Program-made: the position numbers and the translations under genes | Shown here: positions 42,286 to 51,333 of the stretch, in pieces | How the letters are laid out: each line of letters starts with the position of its first letter | Numbering within the stretch: position 1 is the first letter of the stretch | Assembly: GCA_910588555.1 (NCBI GenBank) | Contig: CAJUPC010000001.1 | Location: 1 to 64,000 of the forward strand | Direction of reading: 5' to 3' | Length of the DNA: 64,000 bases | From: Candidatus Gastranaerophilales bacterium | GTDB taxonomy: Bacteria > Cyanobacteriota > Vampirovibrionia > Gastranaerophilales > Gastranaerophilaceae | Notes under the pieces: model-generated | Told to the model about the DNA's origin: nothing | Database searches by the model: none | What the model saw: only the letters and a program-made list of their open reading frames with translations

Positions 42286-42504
42286 ATGAAGAAAAATAAA
42301 GATATAAAAGATTTAGGATTTAATATAAAAATAGAACGAATGAGGCAAGGCTTATCTCAAGAACAATTAGCAGAAAAAGCAGAGTTATCAAATTATCAGC
42401 ATATCAGTAAAATAGAAAAAGGTGATATTGATATGCGCGTTTCAACGCTTGTAAAAATCCTCCGCGCTCTTAAACTTAAATTTGAGGATTTAATTGAGTT
42501 GTAA
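42286..42504 (+). CDS. XRE-family regulator, second of two similar pairs
   Basis: 72 residues, one helix-turn-helix: LGFNIKIERMRQGLSQEQLA, ELSNYQHISKIEKGDIDM and LVKILRALKLKFEDLI. No clear ribosome-binding site; the ATG follows AT-rich sequence just past the 32-bp palindrome. Divergent from the small acidic protein gene. Confidence 0.83.
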   Translation: MKKNKDIKDLGFNIKIERMRQGLSQEQLAEKAELSNYQHISKIEKGDIDMRVSTLVKILRALKLKFEDLIEL

Positions 42505-42558
42505 CCACTTGAAATTTTTATCAGCAAGATAAGCAATAGCGCTTTTAGATTTGTAAAG

Positions 42559-43998
42559 CTAATCTTTCAGTGTCCAAAAATCTCTCTGCAAAAGGACTAA
42601 GAACGGAATTAATTCCAAACGGCCGACTAACATATTTACGATAAAAATAAATTTTGAAGCTGTGTGCATACTGTCAAAATTACCCATTGGACCTGTTGAA
42701 ACAGCAACCCCCGGACCGATATTGCCAAGAGATGATATTGCACCTGTCAAGCCAACAGCGGTATTTTGTTCAAGGATTGACATAATTACGGCTGTGACCG
42801 CAAAAATCAGGATATAAAAGAACACAAATACAATTATCTGTCTTGCGACTTCGGGTACAATTGTTTTATTATCTATTTTTATATTCACAATAGCATTAGG
42901 ATGTAATATTCTTACCAATTCACTCTTCATTGATTTGAACACAACAAGCCATCTCGCGATTTTTACACCGCCGCCTGCAGAACTTGCACATGAGCCCATA
43001 AACATTACGATAAACAATATTAATTTTGATGTGTAATCCCATTTTTCAAAGTCCACACTTGCAAATCCCGATGATGTTGTTATGCTGATAACCTGAAATA
43101 ATGCGTCGGTAAAATTGTGGAAATGCAATGAAGCAGTGATTAAAACCGCCATTAATATAACAAGCAGAAAATAAGTTCTGAATTCTTCATTTTTAAACAG
43201 AAGCAATGGATTTTTTTGTGCCACTACTTTATATTGAAGGTTAAAACTTGCGCCTGCAAGAAACATGAAAATAAGAACAATCCAAGTTATATGGTTTGAA
43301 TGATATCCCATAATGCTTTCGGCGTGAGGTGAAAATCCGCCTGCCGATAATGTGGATAATGAGTTGCAAACCGCATCAAACGCAGGCATACCCGCAAATA
43401 CAAGCAAAATTATTTCCAAAATTGTTAAACCTGCATAAATTTTCCACAATGCAGAGGCTGTATTTCTTATACGTGGAGTAAATTTATCTTCTGTAGGTCC
43501 GGGAGCTTCCGCAAAAAACATTTGACGGCCTGCAACCGCAAATTGCGGTAATATTGCAATAAACAGGACGATAATTCCCAAACCGCCGAGCCATTGTGTA
43601 AATGAGCGCCAGAAGAAAAACGCGTGCGGATAATCATAATGTGTTAAAATTGTCGCACCTGTTGTTGTAATACCCGATATTGATTCAAATAAAGCATTTA
43701 TCGGACTTAATCCGTAAAACAAATAAGGTATTGCAGCTACAAGTCCGAAGATAATCCACGATAAAGCAACCGTAAATAGAGCTTCGGCTTTTTTAATGTC
43801 ATTTAAATTTTCTAATGTATCAGGAACAGTTTTTCTCAAGCCCGCGCCAAGAAGCATTGAAATAACAGAAGCAGTCAAAAACGGTAAAATAGAGCCGAGT
43901 TCGCCGTAAACCAGTGCAACAATAACCGGAATAAGGATTACAAGTCCTATGTATATCAAAGTTAAACCGAGTGCATAAGCCAAATAATTTAAACGCAT
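42559..43998 (-). CDS. trkH: Potassium uptake protein TrkH
   Basis: 479 residues with ten or so membrane helices and four pore loops, e.g. SISGITTTGATIL (about 104), SLSTLSAGGFSPH (about 213), ITTSSGFASV (about 304) and ISSLGNIGPGVAV (about 420). The glycines of the four loops line the potassium filter. It follows TrkA by one base, giving a complete Trk system. Confidence 0.93.
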   Translation of the reverse strand: MRLNYLAYALGLTLIYIGLVILIPVIVALVYGELGSILPFLTASVISMLLGAGLRKTVPDTLENLNDIKKAEALFTVALSWIIFGLVAAIPYLFYGLSPINALFESISGITTTGATILTHYDYPHAFFFWRSFTQWLGGLGIIVLFIAILPQFAVAGRQMFFAEAPGPTEDKFTPRIRNTASALWKIYAGLTILEIILLVFAGMPAFDAVCNSLSTLSAGGFSPHAESIMGYHSNHITWIVLIFMFLAGASFNLQYKVVAQKNPLLLFKNEEFRTYFLLVILMAVLITASLHFHNFTDALFQVISITTSSGFASVDFEKWDYTSKLILFIVMFMGSCASSAGGGVKIARWLVVFKSMKSELVRILHPNAIVNIKIDNKTIVPEVARQIIVFVFFYILIFAVTAVIMSILEQNTAVGLTGAISSLGNIGPGVAVSTGPMGNFDSMHTASKFIFIVNMLVGRLELIPFLVLLQRDFWTLKD

Positions 43999-43999
43999 A

Positions 44000-45340
44000 C
44001 TAATTTACCTTAAAAAATTCCTTAATTTCAGTCGCGCTTTGAGAAGTTGTGAATATGATTAATATATCCCCGGTTGTAATTAAAGTGTCGCCTTTTGGAA
44101 TAAGAACTTTATTTCTTCTTAAAATTACACCGATGATTGCTCTTGCAGGAAATCTCAAATCCATAATTTTTTTACCGTTAAATTCAGGTAAAACATTGAT
44201 TTCCAAAACCTCACCCTGTCCCTGTTCAACTGTTGCAAGGATATCAACATCGTTTTCCTGTAAGTCGTTACGAACTTCATTAATCGCTGAATTTTTTGGT
44301 GAAATAGCAATATCAATACCGACTTTTTCAAAAAGGGGAATGTTTAATACTTTGGAAACTCTTGCAATTACACGTTTTACGCCTAATTGTTTTGCAAGAA
44401 GCGAGCACAAAAGATTTCTCTCATCGTTGTTTGTAACGCTTATCACGACATCAGCTGAACCGATTTCTTCTTCATCAAGAAGCTTTAAATTTGTTCCGTC
44501 ACCGTTTATAACAAGAGTATTTGAAAGTTCTTCCGCCAGATACTGACATCTGTCGTAATCTTTTTCGATAATTTTTGTTTTTATTTTTAATGTTTCAAGA
44601 GATTTTGCAAGCATCAAGCCGACGTTTCCGCCGCCAATAATTGCAGCTGATTTAACAATTTCTTTTTCGTGGAAAAAAGTTCCCGCTAAAATGTCAAGAG
44701 AATGGGATGTGCCCATAAAAATAAGTTTGTCACCTTCTTTAATTTCTGTATCACCGTTGGGTATAAACAGGCAGCAATCTCTTGTTAAGCCTACCATTAA
44801 TGTGTCTTTTGTAAACCCGCAGTCTTTAACTTTTTTACCGATAATCGGCAAATGAGGCTGAACTTTGTATTCAAGAAGTCTGGCTCTCCCGTCAGCAAAG
44901 TTTTCAACATCAAGTGCATGAGCAACTGTAACGATACGGAAAATTTCCTGTGTCAAAAGTTCTTCGGGCCAAATTATGTAGTCAATAAAGAAATCGCAAA
45001 AATGTTCGTTGTTTTTTTCAAAACTCAAAGTCTTTTTATATTCTTCTTTGCTTACAAAACAAATTGTTCTAATTCCGCCAAACTTTTTAGCCGAAAGACA
45101 GGCTACAATGTTGGCTTCATCAATACCTGTACAGGCAATAAAAATATCTGCATTTTTAATATCTGCACTTTTTAAAACTTCAATATCGGATGCATTTCCC
45201 TGAATGAAACTTATATCAAGTTTGTTGAATTCGTCTGTTCGGTTTTCTTCTTTGTCTATAATTGTTATATCGTGGTCTTCAAAAAACTCTGTTGCAAGTA
45301 AACAGCCGATTTCTGTCGCACCGTAAATTACTATTTTCAT
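44000..45340 (-). CDS. trkA: Trk system regulatory protein TrkA
   Basis: 446 residues with two RCK units: NAD-binding folds at MKIVIYGATEIGCLLATEF (1-19) and AAIIGGGNVGLMLAKSL (about 233-249), each followed by a TrkA-C domain (about 145-215 and 365-445). It gates TrkH by nucleotide binding at the inner face of the membrane. First gene of the trkA-trkH pair. Confidence 0.95.
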   Translation of the reverse strand: MKIVIYGATEIGCLLATEFFEDHDITIIDKEENRTDEFNKLDISFIQGNASDIEVLKSADIKNADIFIACTGIDEANIVACLSAKKFGGIRTICFVSKEEYKKTLSFEKNNEHFCDFFIDYIIWPEELLTQEIFRIVTVAHALDVENFADGRARLLEYKVQPHLPIIGKKVKDCGFTKDTLMVGLTRDCCLFIPNGDTEIKEGDKLIFMGTSHSLDILAGTFFHEKEIVKSAAIIGGGNVGLMLAKSLETLKIKTKIIEKDYDRCQYLAEELSNTLVINGDGTNLKLLDEEEIGSADVVISVTNNDERNLLCSLLAKQLGVKRVIARVSKVLNIPLFEKVGIDIAISPKNSAINEVRNDLQENDVDILATVEQGQGEVLEINVLPEFNGKKIMDLRFPARAIIGVILRRNKVLIPKGDTLITTGDILIIFTTSQSATEIKEFFKVN

Positions 45341-45425
45341 AAACTGAATTATATATTAAGTAAATTTTTTTTACAAGCTTTGTAATAATAAGCAATATTA
45401 AATCTTCACGTATTTTAAGGATAAT

Positions 45426-46415
45426 ATGCTCGGCAAAATCAGATTTGAAAATTACGAAAAATGTTATCCCTCAAGATTGAAAAGAATGTTTCAATCTAAT
45501 ATTAACTATAGGAATTATAATGCGTTTGTTCCGAATGTAAAACATGCTATTGTGGGAAATCTTCCGCCTGAGATTATCAGACTTTTCCCGAAAGAAACAA
45601 GAGCACAAAATATAAAAACTTTTCAGGAAGCTCTTGGTGCAACGGCAGAGTATCTAAGAGAAACGTACAGAAAAATGCAAAAAGATAGGGATTTTAAACT
45701 GCTTGATGAAAACTACCGCCCGTCAAAATATATTGTAGGACTTGCAAAAAAAGCAGGAAGAAAACTGAATTTGCAATTAGCAGAAATCTCGGGGGGGGGG
45801 CAGTTCCACGCACGTATTAAATATGCGGGGCATGGCGGATTTGGAAATGTTTATCAACTATCTCTTGTAGATAGTGAGGGCAATAAGCTTATGCATGACA
45901 AGGCTTTAAAAGTTTATCATAATTTGAATGAAGATTTTTCAGAGTATAAAAGTTCTCATAACAATTATGCCGAAGCAAATTTTTGGACATTTTTTAAACG
46001 TGCCTTAGGACATAGTCTTGATAGCTCGCAATTTACTAAACATTATATGTCCGATATGAAAAACGGGTATGCAATTACAGAATTTATTGACCCCGCAATT
46101 CACAAAACAACTTCGCCTATTCATATTTGCCGTCTTCTTCATGTGACTGAACCTATTGATACAAAATATAATATGTCGATAATGGGTAAACAGTATGACA
46201 TTGGAGGCTATGAAAAAGCGTACAATTTTACTTCTGATAAAGTAGTTTTGAGATATTTCAAAAAACTTATTCACAGAAGTCAAAAAGAACTTCCCAGAGT
46301 TTTGGGTAAAATTGAAGCTCTTGCGCAAAATCCAAAAACTCCGCACAGAGATAAAATTCAACAGGCTCTCAAATTATTTAAACAGCATAAGCGTATAAAT
46401 AACCAGGTATTGTAA
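45426..46415 (+). CDS. Kinase-like protein with in-frame G10 tract
   Basis: 329 residues. The N-terminal 120 residues are helical and basic. Residues 135-142 (GHGGFGNV) look like a protein-kinase glycine loop and K162 in ALKVYH like the ATP-binding lysine. YDIGGYE later on could stand for the DFG motif, but a clear HRD loop is missing. Directly before the loop, residues 122-125 (S-G-G-G) are encoded by ten G. Here the frame is open; with 11 G a stop follows within about 7 codons. No signal peptide. It may be an effector or pseudokinase. The 3' end overlaps YggT by 42 bases. Confidence 0.65.
   Translation: MLGKIRFENYEKCYPSRLKRMFQSNINYRNYNAFVPNVKHAIVGNLPPEIIRLFPKETRAQNIKTFQEALGATAEYLRETYRKMQKDRDFKLLDENYRPSKYIVGLAKKAGRKLNLQLAEISGGGQFHARIKYAGHGGFGNVYQLSLVDSEGNKLMHDKALKVYHNLNEDFSEYKSSHNNYAEANFWTFFKRALGHSLDSSQFTKHYMSDMKNGYAITEFIDPAIHKTTSPIHICRLLHVTEPIDTKYNMSIMGKQYDIGGYEKAYNFTSDKVVLRYFKKLIHRSQKELPRVLGKIEALAQNPKTPHRDKIQQALKLFKQHKRINNQVL
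45791..45800 (+). repeat. G10 tract in kinase-like gene
   Basis: Ten G after ATCTC and before CAGTTCC. The flanks differ from the AGCTTC/CAATCT module of the prepilin genes. In frame (ON) at 10; one extra G gives a TAA shortly after. Confidence 0.85.
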
Positions 46416-46649
46416 TATTTGCAGAGCAATAATCGCGATAATCGGCGAAAAATCCAAACCGTTAAACGGCGGAATTATTCTTCTAAACAAATTTAAATAC
46501 ATATCAGTAGTTTCTTTTACAAATGCAAACGGTTGTTTGTACCAATCAATCGACGGTACAAAACTCAATAAACATCTGACTAAGATTAGCCAAAAATATA
46601 TTTCAAAAAGGTTATTTACTACAAATATTATGTTGTTAATCATCTGCAT
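46374..46649 (-). CDS. YggT family membrane protein
   Basis: 91 residues with two hydrophobic segments (NLFEIYFWLILVRCLLSFV and IIAIIALQILQYLVIYTLML). Between them lies the family hallmark LFRRIIPPFNGLDFSPI. YggT (CCB3-like in cyanobacteria and plastids) proteins are linked to cytochrome or division functions; role here unclear. 5 bases downstream of mtnP on the same strand. The last 42 bases overlap the kinase-like gene tail to tail. Confidence 0.88.
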   Translation of the reverse strand: MQMINNIIFVVNNLFEIYFWLILVRCLLSFVPSIDWYKQPFAFVKETTDMYLNLFRRIIPPFNGLDFSPIIAIIALQILQYLVIYTLMLFK

Positions 46650-46654
46650 TACCC

Positions 46655-47452
46655 TTATAATTGTGAGTTTTTCTTAGTGTTTTTGCATTCACAATTATCT
46701 CTTGATGACGGAATATTTTCAATCATCTTGAAGAGTAAGTTTTTAAGGTTTGCAAGGTTAGAATTAAATACCTGAATAACTTCGTGGTGAGAAACAGGAG
46801 GAACATCACCAACCAAACCTGCGTCGTAGTCTGTGATTAATGAAATATTTAACGGGCACATGTCCATTTCTTTTACAAGGTAAGCTTCCGGGAACGCTGT
46901 CATGTTAATAACTTCCCATCCCTGATTTGTAAAGAATTTAGATTCAGCTTTTGTTGAAAAACGCGGGCCGTTGATTACAACAACAGTTCCCTGTTCATGG
47001 ATTTTAATTCCAAGATCTTTACCTGTTTTAATAGCAAGTTGTCTAAGTTCTGGACAATAAGTTTCAGCCGCAGACGGGTGAGTAACGATAGGACCTTCAA
47101 AGAAAGTTGATTTTCTTCCGTCAGTCCAGTCTACAAACTGGTCACAAATTACAAAGTCACCCGGTTTTACGTGTTTTTGCAAGCTTCCTGCAGCGCAAGG
47201 TGAAATAACTCTTTCACATCCGACATGCTTCATAGCCCAAACATTTGCTCTATAGTTTAATAAATGAGGTAAAATAGTATGGTTTCTTCCATGACGTGGC
47301 ATAAAAGCAACTTTGTGTTCGCCGATTTGACCGATAAACAAGCTGTCGCTGGGCATTCCGTAAGGTGTTTCAACTCTTACTTCTTCAATATTATCCAAGA
47401 ATTTGTAAAATCCTGAACCGCCAAATACACCGATGTCTGCTAATTTTTCCAT
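46655..47452 (-). CDS. mtnP: S-methyl-5'-thioadenosine phosphorylase
   Basis: 265 residues. GVFGGSGFYKFL at the N-terminus, MPRHGRNHTILPHLLNYRAN (about 53-72), SPCAAGSLQ, DQFVDWTDGRKSTFF (about 107-121) and NMTAFPEAYLVKEM (about 184-197) fit the MTA phosphorylase branch of purine nucleoside phosphorylases. It salvages adenine and methylthioribose 1-phosphate from polyamine synthesis. The Cys-rich tail (NCECKNTKKN) is unusual. A PNP with inosine preference remains possible. Confidence 0.88.
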   Translation of the reverse strand: MEKLADIGVFGGSGFYKFLDNIEEVRVETPYGMPSDSLFIGQIGEHKVAFMPRHGRNHTILPHLLNYRANVWAMKHVGCERVISPCAAGSLQKHVKPGDFVICDQFVDWTDGRKSTFFEGPIVTHPSAAETYCPELRQLAIKTGKDLGIKIHEQGTVVVINGPRFSTKAESKFFTNQGWEVINMTAFPEAYLVKEMDMCPLNISLITDYDAGLVGDVPPVSHHEVIQVFNSNLANLKNLLFKMIENIPSSRDNCECKNTKKNSQL

Positions 47453-47515
47453 ACATTTTCCTCTCTTTTAGTAATACTTATTATAAATAGTAACATAAAA
47501 AACATAATTTTGCAC

Positions 47516-47543
47516 TTGAAAAATTTGGAAAATAGTTTATAAT
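47516..47543 (+). promoter_or_regulatory. Promoter of the pilin-adhesin fusion
   Basis: TTGAAA (47516-47521) and TATAAT (47538-47543) with a 16-base spacer. The same sequence, spacer included, precedes the prepilin at 62132 (61972-61999), so the two share a promoter copy. Confidence 0.75.
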
Positions 47544-47568
47544 AAAAATATTGAAAAGGAGTTGAAGT

Positions 47569-49130
47569 ATGACACAATTAAGATATGAAAATAGCTTCGG
47601 GGGGGGGGCAATCTAAGCTCCTTAATTAAGTTTTCGGGTTTTACATTAGCAGAAATGATGGTCGTGCTGTTAGTTATGACCATAATACTTGCAGCCATGG
47701 CACCTGTAATTACAACCAGAATGTCTGCGAATAAAGCTGTAGGAGGAAATTCAAAATCCGAGATATGGAAATATGTAGAAGACTCAGGTGAAACAGATAT
47801 TTACTACGGCACAACAAATAATCAGCGTGCTATGATAGGTCAAAACAAAGCCGAAACTGTAGAAAATGCAAGGTTAATATTAAATACCTCAGACGATATT
47901 CCTAATCATTTGATATTCAGGAAAGGTGATAAAACTCTTGGAGCATTAAATTTTAGCGCTAATGATTTAATTTTATTAGGAAGTATAAAGGCTGATAGTA
48001 TTATGAAATATAGCCAAATTGCTATAGGTAAAAATGTAAAAATACTTAGTTCCGGTGATATTGTAATAGGTAATGGTTCATCTATAACTGGTTCAACTAG
48101 TACTAATTATAGTGCAATTGCAATAGGTGCGCCTGCGTATTCAAAAGGAAATTCTGTAGCAATAGGCTACGGAGCTAGGATTTCAGGTGAATATGGTGAT
48201 GGGTCTGTTGCGATAGGTAAGCAATCAAGTGCTGATGATAATGCAGTATCAATAAGAGGTTCTTCTAAAAACTACGGAGTAAATATTGGTGGTAGTTCTG
48301 GAAAAAGTGGTGTTGCTATTGGGTATGGGGCTAGTTCTTCTTCATTAAGTGATGAAAACTCTGATGCTATCGCAATAGGTGCAAGTGCAAAAGCTTATGC
48401 CGATAATGCAATTGCTATTGGAGCAGCAGTGCATGAGCCAACTTTATCAAATCCTCAAACAGAAGCTACAGGTGAATCTTCAATAGCCATAGGCTCTCGA
48501 ACTAAAGCCAAGGCAGAACAATCTGTCGCAATTGGCAGAGCTGCTGAAGCAACAGCTATAAATTCAATAGCAATCGGATCTGACTTTGGTAATTACAATA
48601 CAGAAGCCTCAGGTGAAGCTTCAATAGCTATTGGGACAGAGGCAAATGCAAGTGGAAAACAATCAATTGCACTTGGATATAAAGCCAAAGCCACAACCGC
48701 TAACACAATTGTCTTGGGAACAGCAAAAGAAACCGTTCAAATTCCGGGTTCATTGACAGTAGCTACAACAAGTTATCCGTCAGATAAAAAACTCAAAAAC
48801 ATCGGCAAAGAATATACATCAAGCTTGGATAAGATTAAACAGCTTAAACCGTTTAACTTCATATATAAAGACGACAAAAACAAAATACCTCGTGTCGGCG
48901 TCATCGCACAGGATTTGCAAAAGGTTTTTCCAAACGCTGTATCAAAAGGCAAAGACGGCTTCTTGACAATTCGCATGGAAGATATGTTTTATGCAGTAAT
49001 TAACGCAATCAAAGAGTTAGACGCAAAAATAACTCAAATGATGAAACAAGAGTCAGAAAAAGATAAGAAAATCAAAGACCTTGAAAAAAGAATTGAGTTT
49101 CTAGAACAGAAACTCATGCAATCTCCTTAA
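47569..49130 (+). CDS. Phase-OFF pilin-YadA-S74 adhesin fusion
   Basis: The start ATG follows AAGGAGTTGAAGT. With the G10 tract seen here it reads MTQLRYENSFGGGAI and stops. With 11 G it opens a protein of about 520 residues (491 from the inner ATG at 47655). In that form residues 22-30 are FSGFTLAEM: leader, cleavage after G24, E5 present, then a hydrophobic helix. About 110-375 are YadA-head-like repeats (SIAIGS, AIAIGAS). S405 and K410 in SDKKLK match the Ser-Lys pair of peptidase-S74 intramolecular chaperones, and a coiled-coil tail ends it. Fusion of a pilin start to a trimeric-fibre body is not one I know. Confidence 0.85.
47593..47621 (+). repeat. G-tract phase-variation module, 10 G (OFF)
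   Basis: AGCTTC, ten G (47599-47608), CAATCTAAGCTCC. Read in the gene's sense, so the tract encodes glycines. 11 G restores the pilin frame. Confidence 0.85.
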
Positions 49131-49149
49131 TCGGAGATATTCATTCCTT

Positions 49150-49176
49150 GCCCGCGATTTTCGCGGGCTTTTCTTT
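49150..49176 (+). terminator. Terminator after the adhesin gene
   Basis: GCCCGCGA, loop TTT, TCGCGGGC, then TTTTCTTTT. The following 49177-49378 holds no gene seen; it should contain the promoter of the transglycosylase. Confidence 0.88.
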
Positions 49177-49378
49177 TGGTATAATATATTAAGTTTACAA
49201 ATTTTATTATTTCCGTTTTATCCTTAGTATATCAGGCTTGACAAGGTTGTTTATGACACTGCTTTTGCCTTTGGACTTGAAATTTATTTTTTTTGTAATA
49301 ATATGTTAATATAAAGCATTCTTAAAAGTTTTTGATTTGTTGTAGAAACGGGTCGTTAGGGAATTTTTAGGGATTTCA

Positions 49379-50017
49379 ATGTACAACATAGAGGATTACA
49401 TTTTGAAAAGACTATTACTGTTTACTTTTACACTGATGTGTGTATTATTTACACCTGTTCAAAGTCAGGCAGCTGACGTAAACTCTGTAAAAGCAACAAT
49501 AGTAAAACACGCTATTGAAATGGGTGTCGATCCTGCAATTGCGCTTAGTATTGCGCGTACTGAATCGGGATTTAGACACGAGGCTAGAAGTTCACACGGT
49601 GCGGTCGGTGTCTTCCAACTTATGCCTTCGACTGCAAAAAGAATGGGGTACAATCCTTACTCTTTGAATGAAAACATTAAAGCAGGGATTACATATTACA
49701 AAAAAATGTATAATATGTTTGGCTCTGTTGAGCTTGCGCTTGCTGCTTACAATGCAGGTCCGGGGAATGTCAAAAAATACAATTCTGTTCCTCCGTTCGG
49801 TGAAACAAGACGTTTTGTCAGTAAGATTATGACTGATGTTAACAGACAAAAATCTAACCCTGATCCGATTGTAGCTAAGGTTAGACAGGGCAAATACACT
49901 GCTCAGGCTCCTGTAAAAGTTACTCCAAAGGTAATGGATGCTAAAGATTTGCAAGTTGAAGTGCTTGACGAAAAACCGATTGAGTTGAGACTTGAAACTT
50001 TAACAGTTGCAATTTAG
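49379..50017 (+). CDS. Exported lytic transglycosylase (SLT type)
   Basis: 212 residues. The signal peptide (RLLLFTFTLMCVLFTPVQSQA) follows an 11-residue start. The SLT domain (about 35-140) has the catalytic E in ARTESGFRHEA, then GAVGVFQLMPSTAKRMGY and LALAAYNAGPGNVKKY. It cleaves peptidoglycan between MurNAc and GlcNAc in the periplasm, as in cell-wall remodelling or assembly of trans-envelope machines. The C-terminal 60 residues are a basic linker. Its own terminator follows. Confidence 0.92.
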   Translation: MYNIEDYILKRLLLFTFTLMCVLFTPVQSQAADVNSVKATIVKHAIEMGVDPAIALSIARTESGFRHEARSSHGAVGVFQLMPSTAKRMGYNPYSLNENIKAGITYYKKMYNMFGSVELALAAYNAGPGNVKKYNSVPPFGETRRFVSKIMTDVNRQKSNPDPIVAKVRQGKYTAQAPVKVTPKVMDAKDLQVEVLDEKPIELRLETLTVAI

Positions 50018-50023
50018 GTATTA

Positions 50024-50053
50024 AAAAAAGCCCCTTTTTAAAAGGGGCTTTTT
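50024..50053. terminator. Bidirectional terminator between transglycosylase and M20 peptidase
   Basis: AAAAAGCCCCTTTT, loop TA, AAAAGGGGCTTTTT: a long perfect stem with U-runs on both strands. Confidence 0.92.
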
Positions 50054-50055
50054 TA

Positions 50056-51219
50056 TTAGCTATTGAATGCTTTGAATATCTCTTTTAAAAGTTCGTGGCC
50101 TTTAAGTATTGATTTATAATCCAAATACTCATCAGCTGTATGCATATTACATACTGTTGCAAGTCCGACAAGATACGGTACAAATTTTTCGCCTTTGGAA
50201 TTTGTTTCATTTGCATAAATATGAGTTTCTGCGCCCGCGTGGAATGTTGTAATATCTGGTACAACGCCTGCTTTTTTAGCGGCCGTTTCAAAAAGTATCG
50301 GGATAAATTCATCCTCAACTTTTTCAAACGGCGGAAGATGTTCTTCAAACTTTATTGATACTTTTGCGAGGTCTTTGTGGGTTTGTGCAAAGTTTTCAAC
50401 AATTGAAACCATTTGTGCTTTCAATTCCTCTTCTTTTTTACGGCTTGAACTTCTGATTGAATAGCTTACAGCGGCTTCGGGGTTAATAATATTTGTAACT
50501 TTTATGTTGCCTGCTTTAATTCCGCCTAAGTTGCAAGAAGTTACGACTTTTCCGTTTTCTTCAAAGAATGAACCCTGCGGTAGTTGTGAAATCAAATCTG
50601 CAATAAGTTTTGCGGCGTTTGCTCTTGTTTTGTCTCCGATATCAATGCCGGAGTGACCGCCTTTGTGGCTTTTAACTTCAATTTCTGCAAGAGTATAGCT
50701 TGCGCCTGCTGTTTCAAGCTGTCCTAATGTGTCGCTGTCACAAACAAGAATATATTTTGATTTTATGTCTTTAAAATTAACGTGCCTGATACCTGACATT
50801 CCGGACTCTTCATCGCGTGTGAAAACGCATTCCAGTCCCCCGTGTTTTGTGTCAGAATTTGCAATTTCTTTTGCAAATAAAAGTGCATTTGCAACTCCGG
50901 CTTTGTCGTCAGCACCTAAAGTTCTTCCTTCTGCGTGAATGTTTCCGCTTTCGTCAAGATAAGTTTTAACAGGGCTGTCGTCGCCAATAACATCCATGTG
51001 AGCTGATAAAAGAAGCGGTTCTTTTGTGCTGTCTGTTGCCGGAATGTCTATTTTTACGTTTCCGTAATCATCAAGTTTGCATTCCATATTATTATTTTTG
51101 CAATAATCTTTAATCCATTCTGCGACTTTTTCTTCGTGCAAAGACGGTGACGGGATTTCAGCAAGATTGCAGAATAAATCAATAAGCTCATGTTCTTTTT
51201 TTAGTTGTTCTAAAGTCAT
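50056..51219 (-). CDS. M20 family metallopeptidase, PepT-like
   Basis: 387 residues. Metal-binding motifs SAHMDVIGDD (about 69-78), GRTLGADDKAGVA (about 92-104), TRDEESGMSG (about 129-138) and HAGAETHIY (about 326-334). A dimerisation domain with GGHSGIDIG (about 177-185) is inserted between. It cleaves small peptides in the cytoplasm; the DxxGxxGADDKAG wording fits the PepT/T-like group. Single gene with the terminator shared with the transglycosylase. Confidence 0.9.
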   Translation of the reverse strand: MTLEQLKKEHELIDLFCNLAEIPSPSLHEEKVAEWIKDYCKNNNMECKLDDYGNVKIDIPATDSTKEPLLLSAHMDVIGDDSPVKTYLDESGNIHAEGRTLGADDKAGVANALLFAKEIANSDTKHGGLECVFTRDEESGMSGIRHVNFKDIKSKYILVCDSDTLGQLETAGASYTLAEIEVKSHKGGHSGIDIGDKTRANAAKLIADLISQLPQGSFFEENGKVVTSCNLGGIKAGNIKVTNIINPEAAVSYSIRSSSRKKEEELKAQMVSIVENFAQTHKDLAKVSIKFEEHLPPFEKVEDEFIPILFETAAKKAGVVPDITTFHAGAETHIYANETNSKGEKFVPYLVGLATVCNMHTADEYLDYKSILKGHELLKEIFKAFNS

Positions 51220-51333
51220 AATTCTCTCCTTTACAGGATTATTCTAACACTTTTTACAACTTTTGCAAGTGGTTTTGATGTAAAAAGGTGGGAACGCTAT
51301 CGCTTTTCCCACTCTACAGAACTTATGGAACTT

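Noticed and set aside
44049..44546. A 165-codon open frame on the plus strand
   Set aside because: It lies fully inside trkA on the other strand and has no ribosome site or domain; a shadow frame.
47569..49130. Simple trimeric autotransporter
   Set aside because: There is no type V anchor barrel; the protein ends with an S74 chaperone and a coiled coil and starts as a prepilin.
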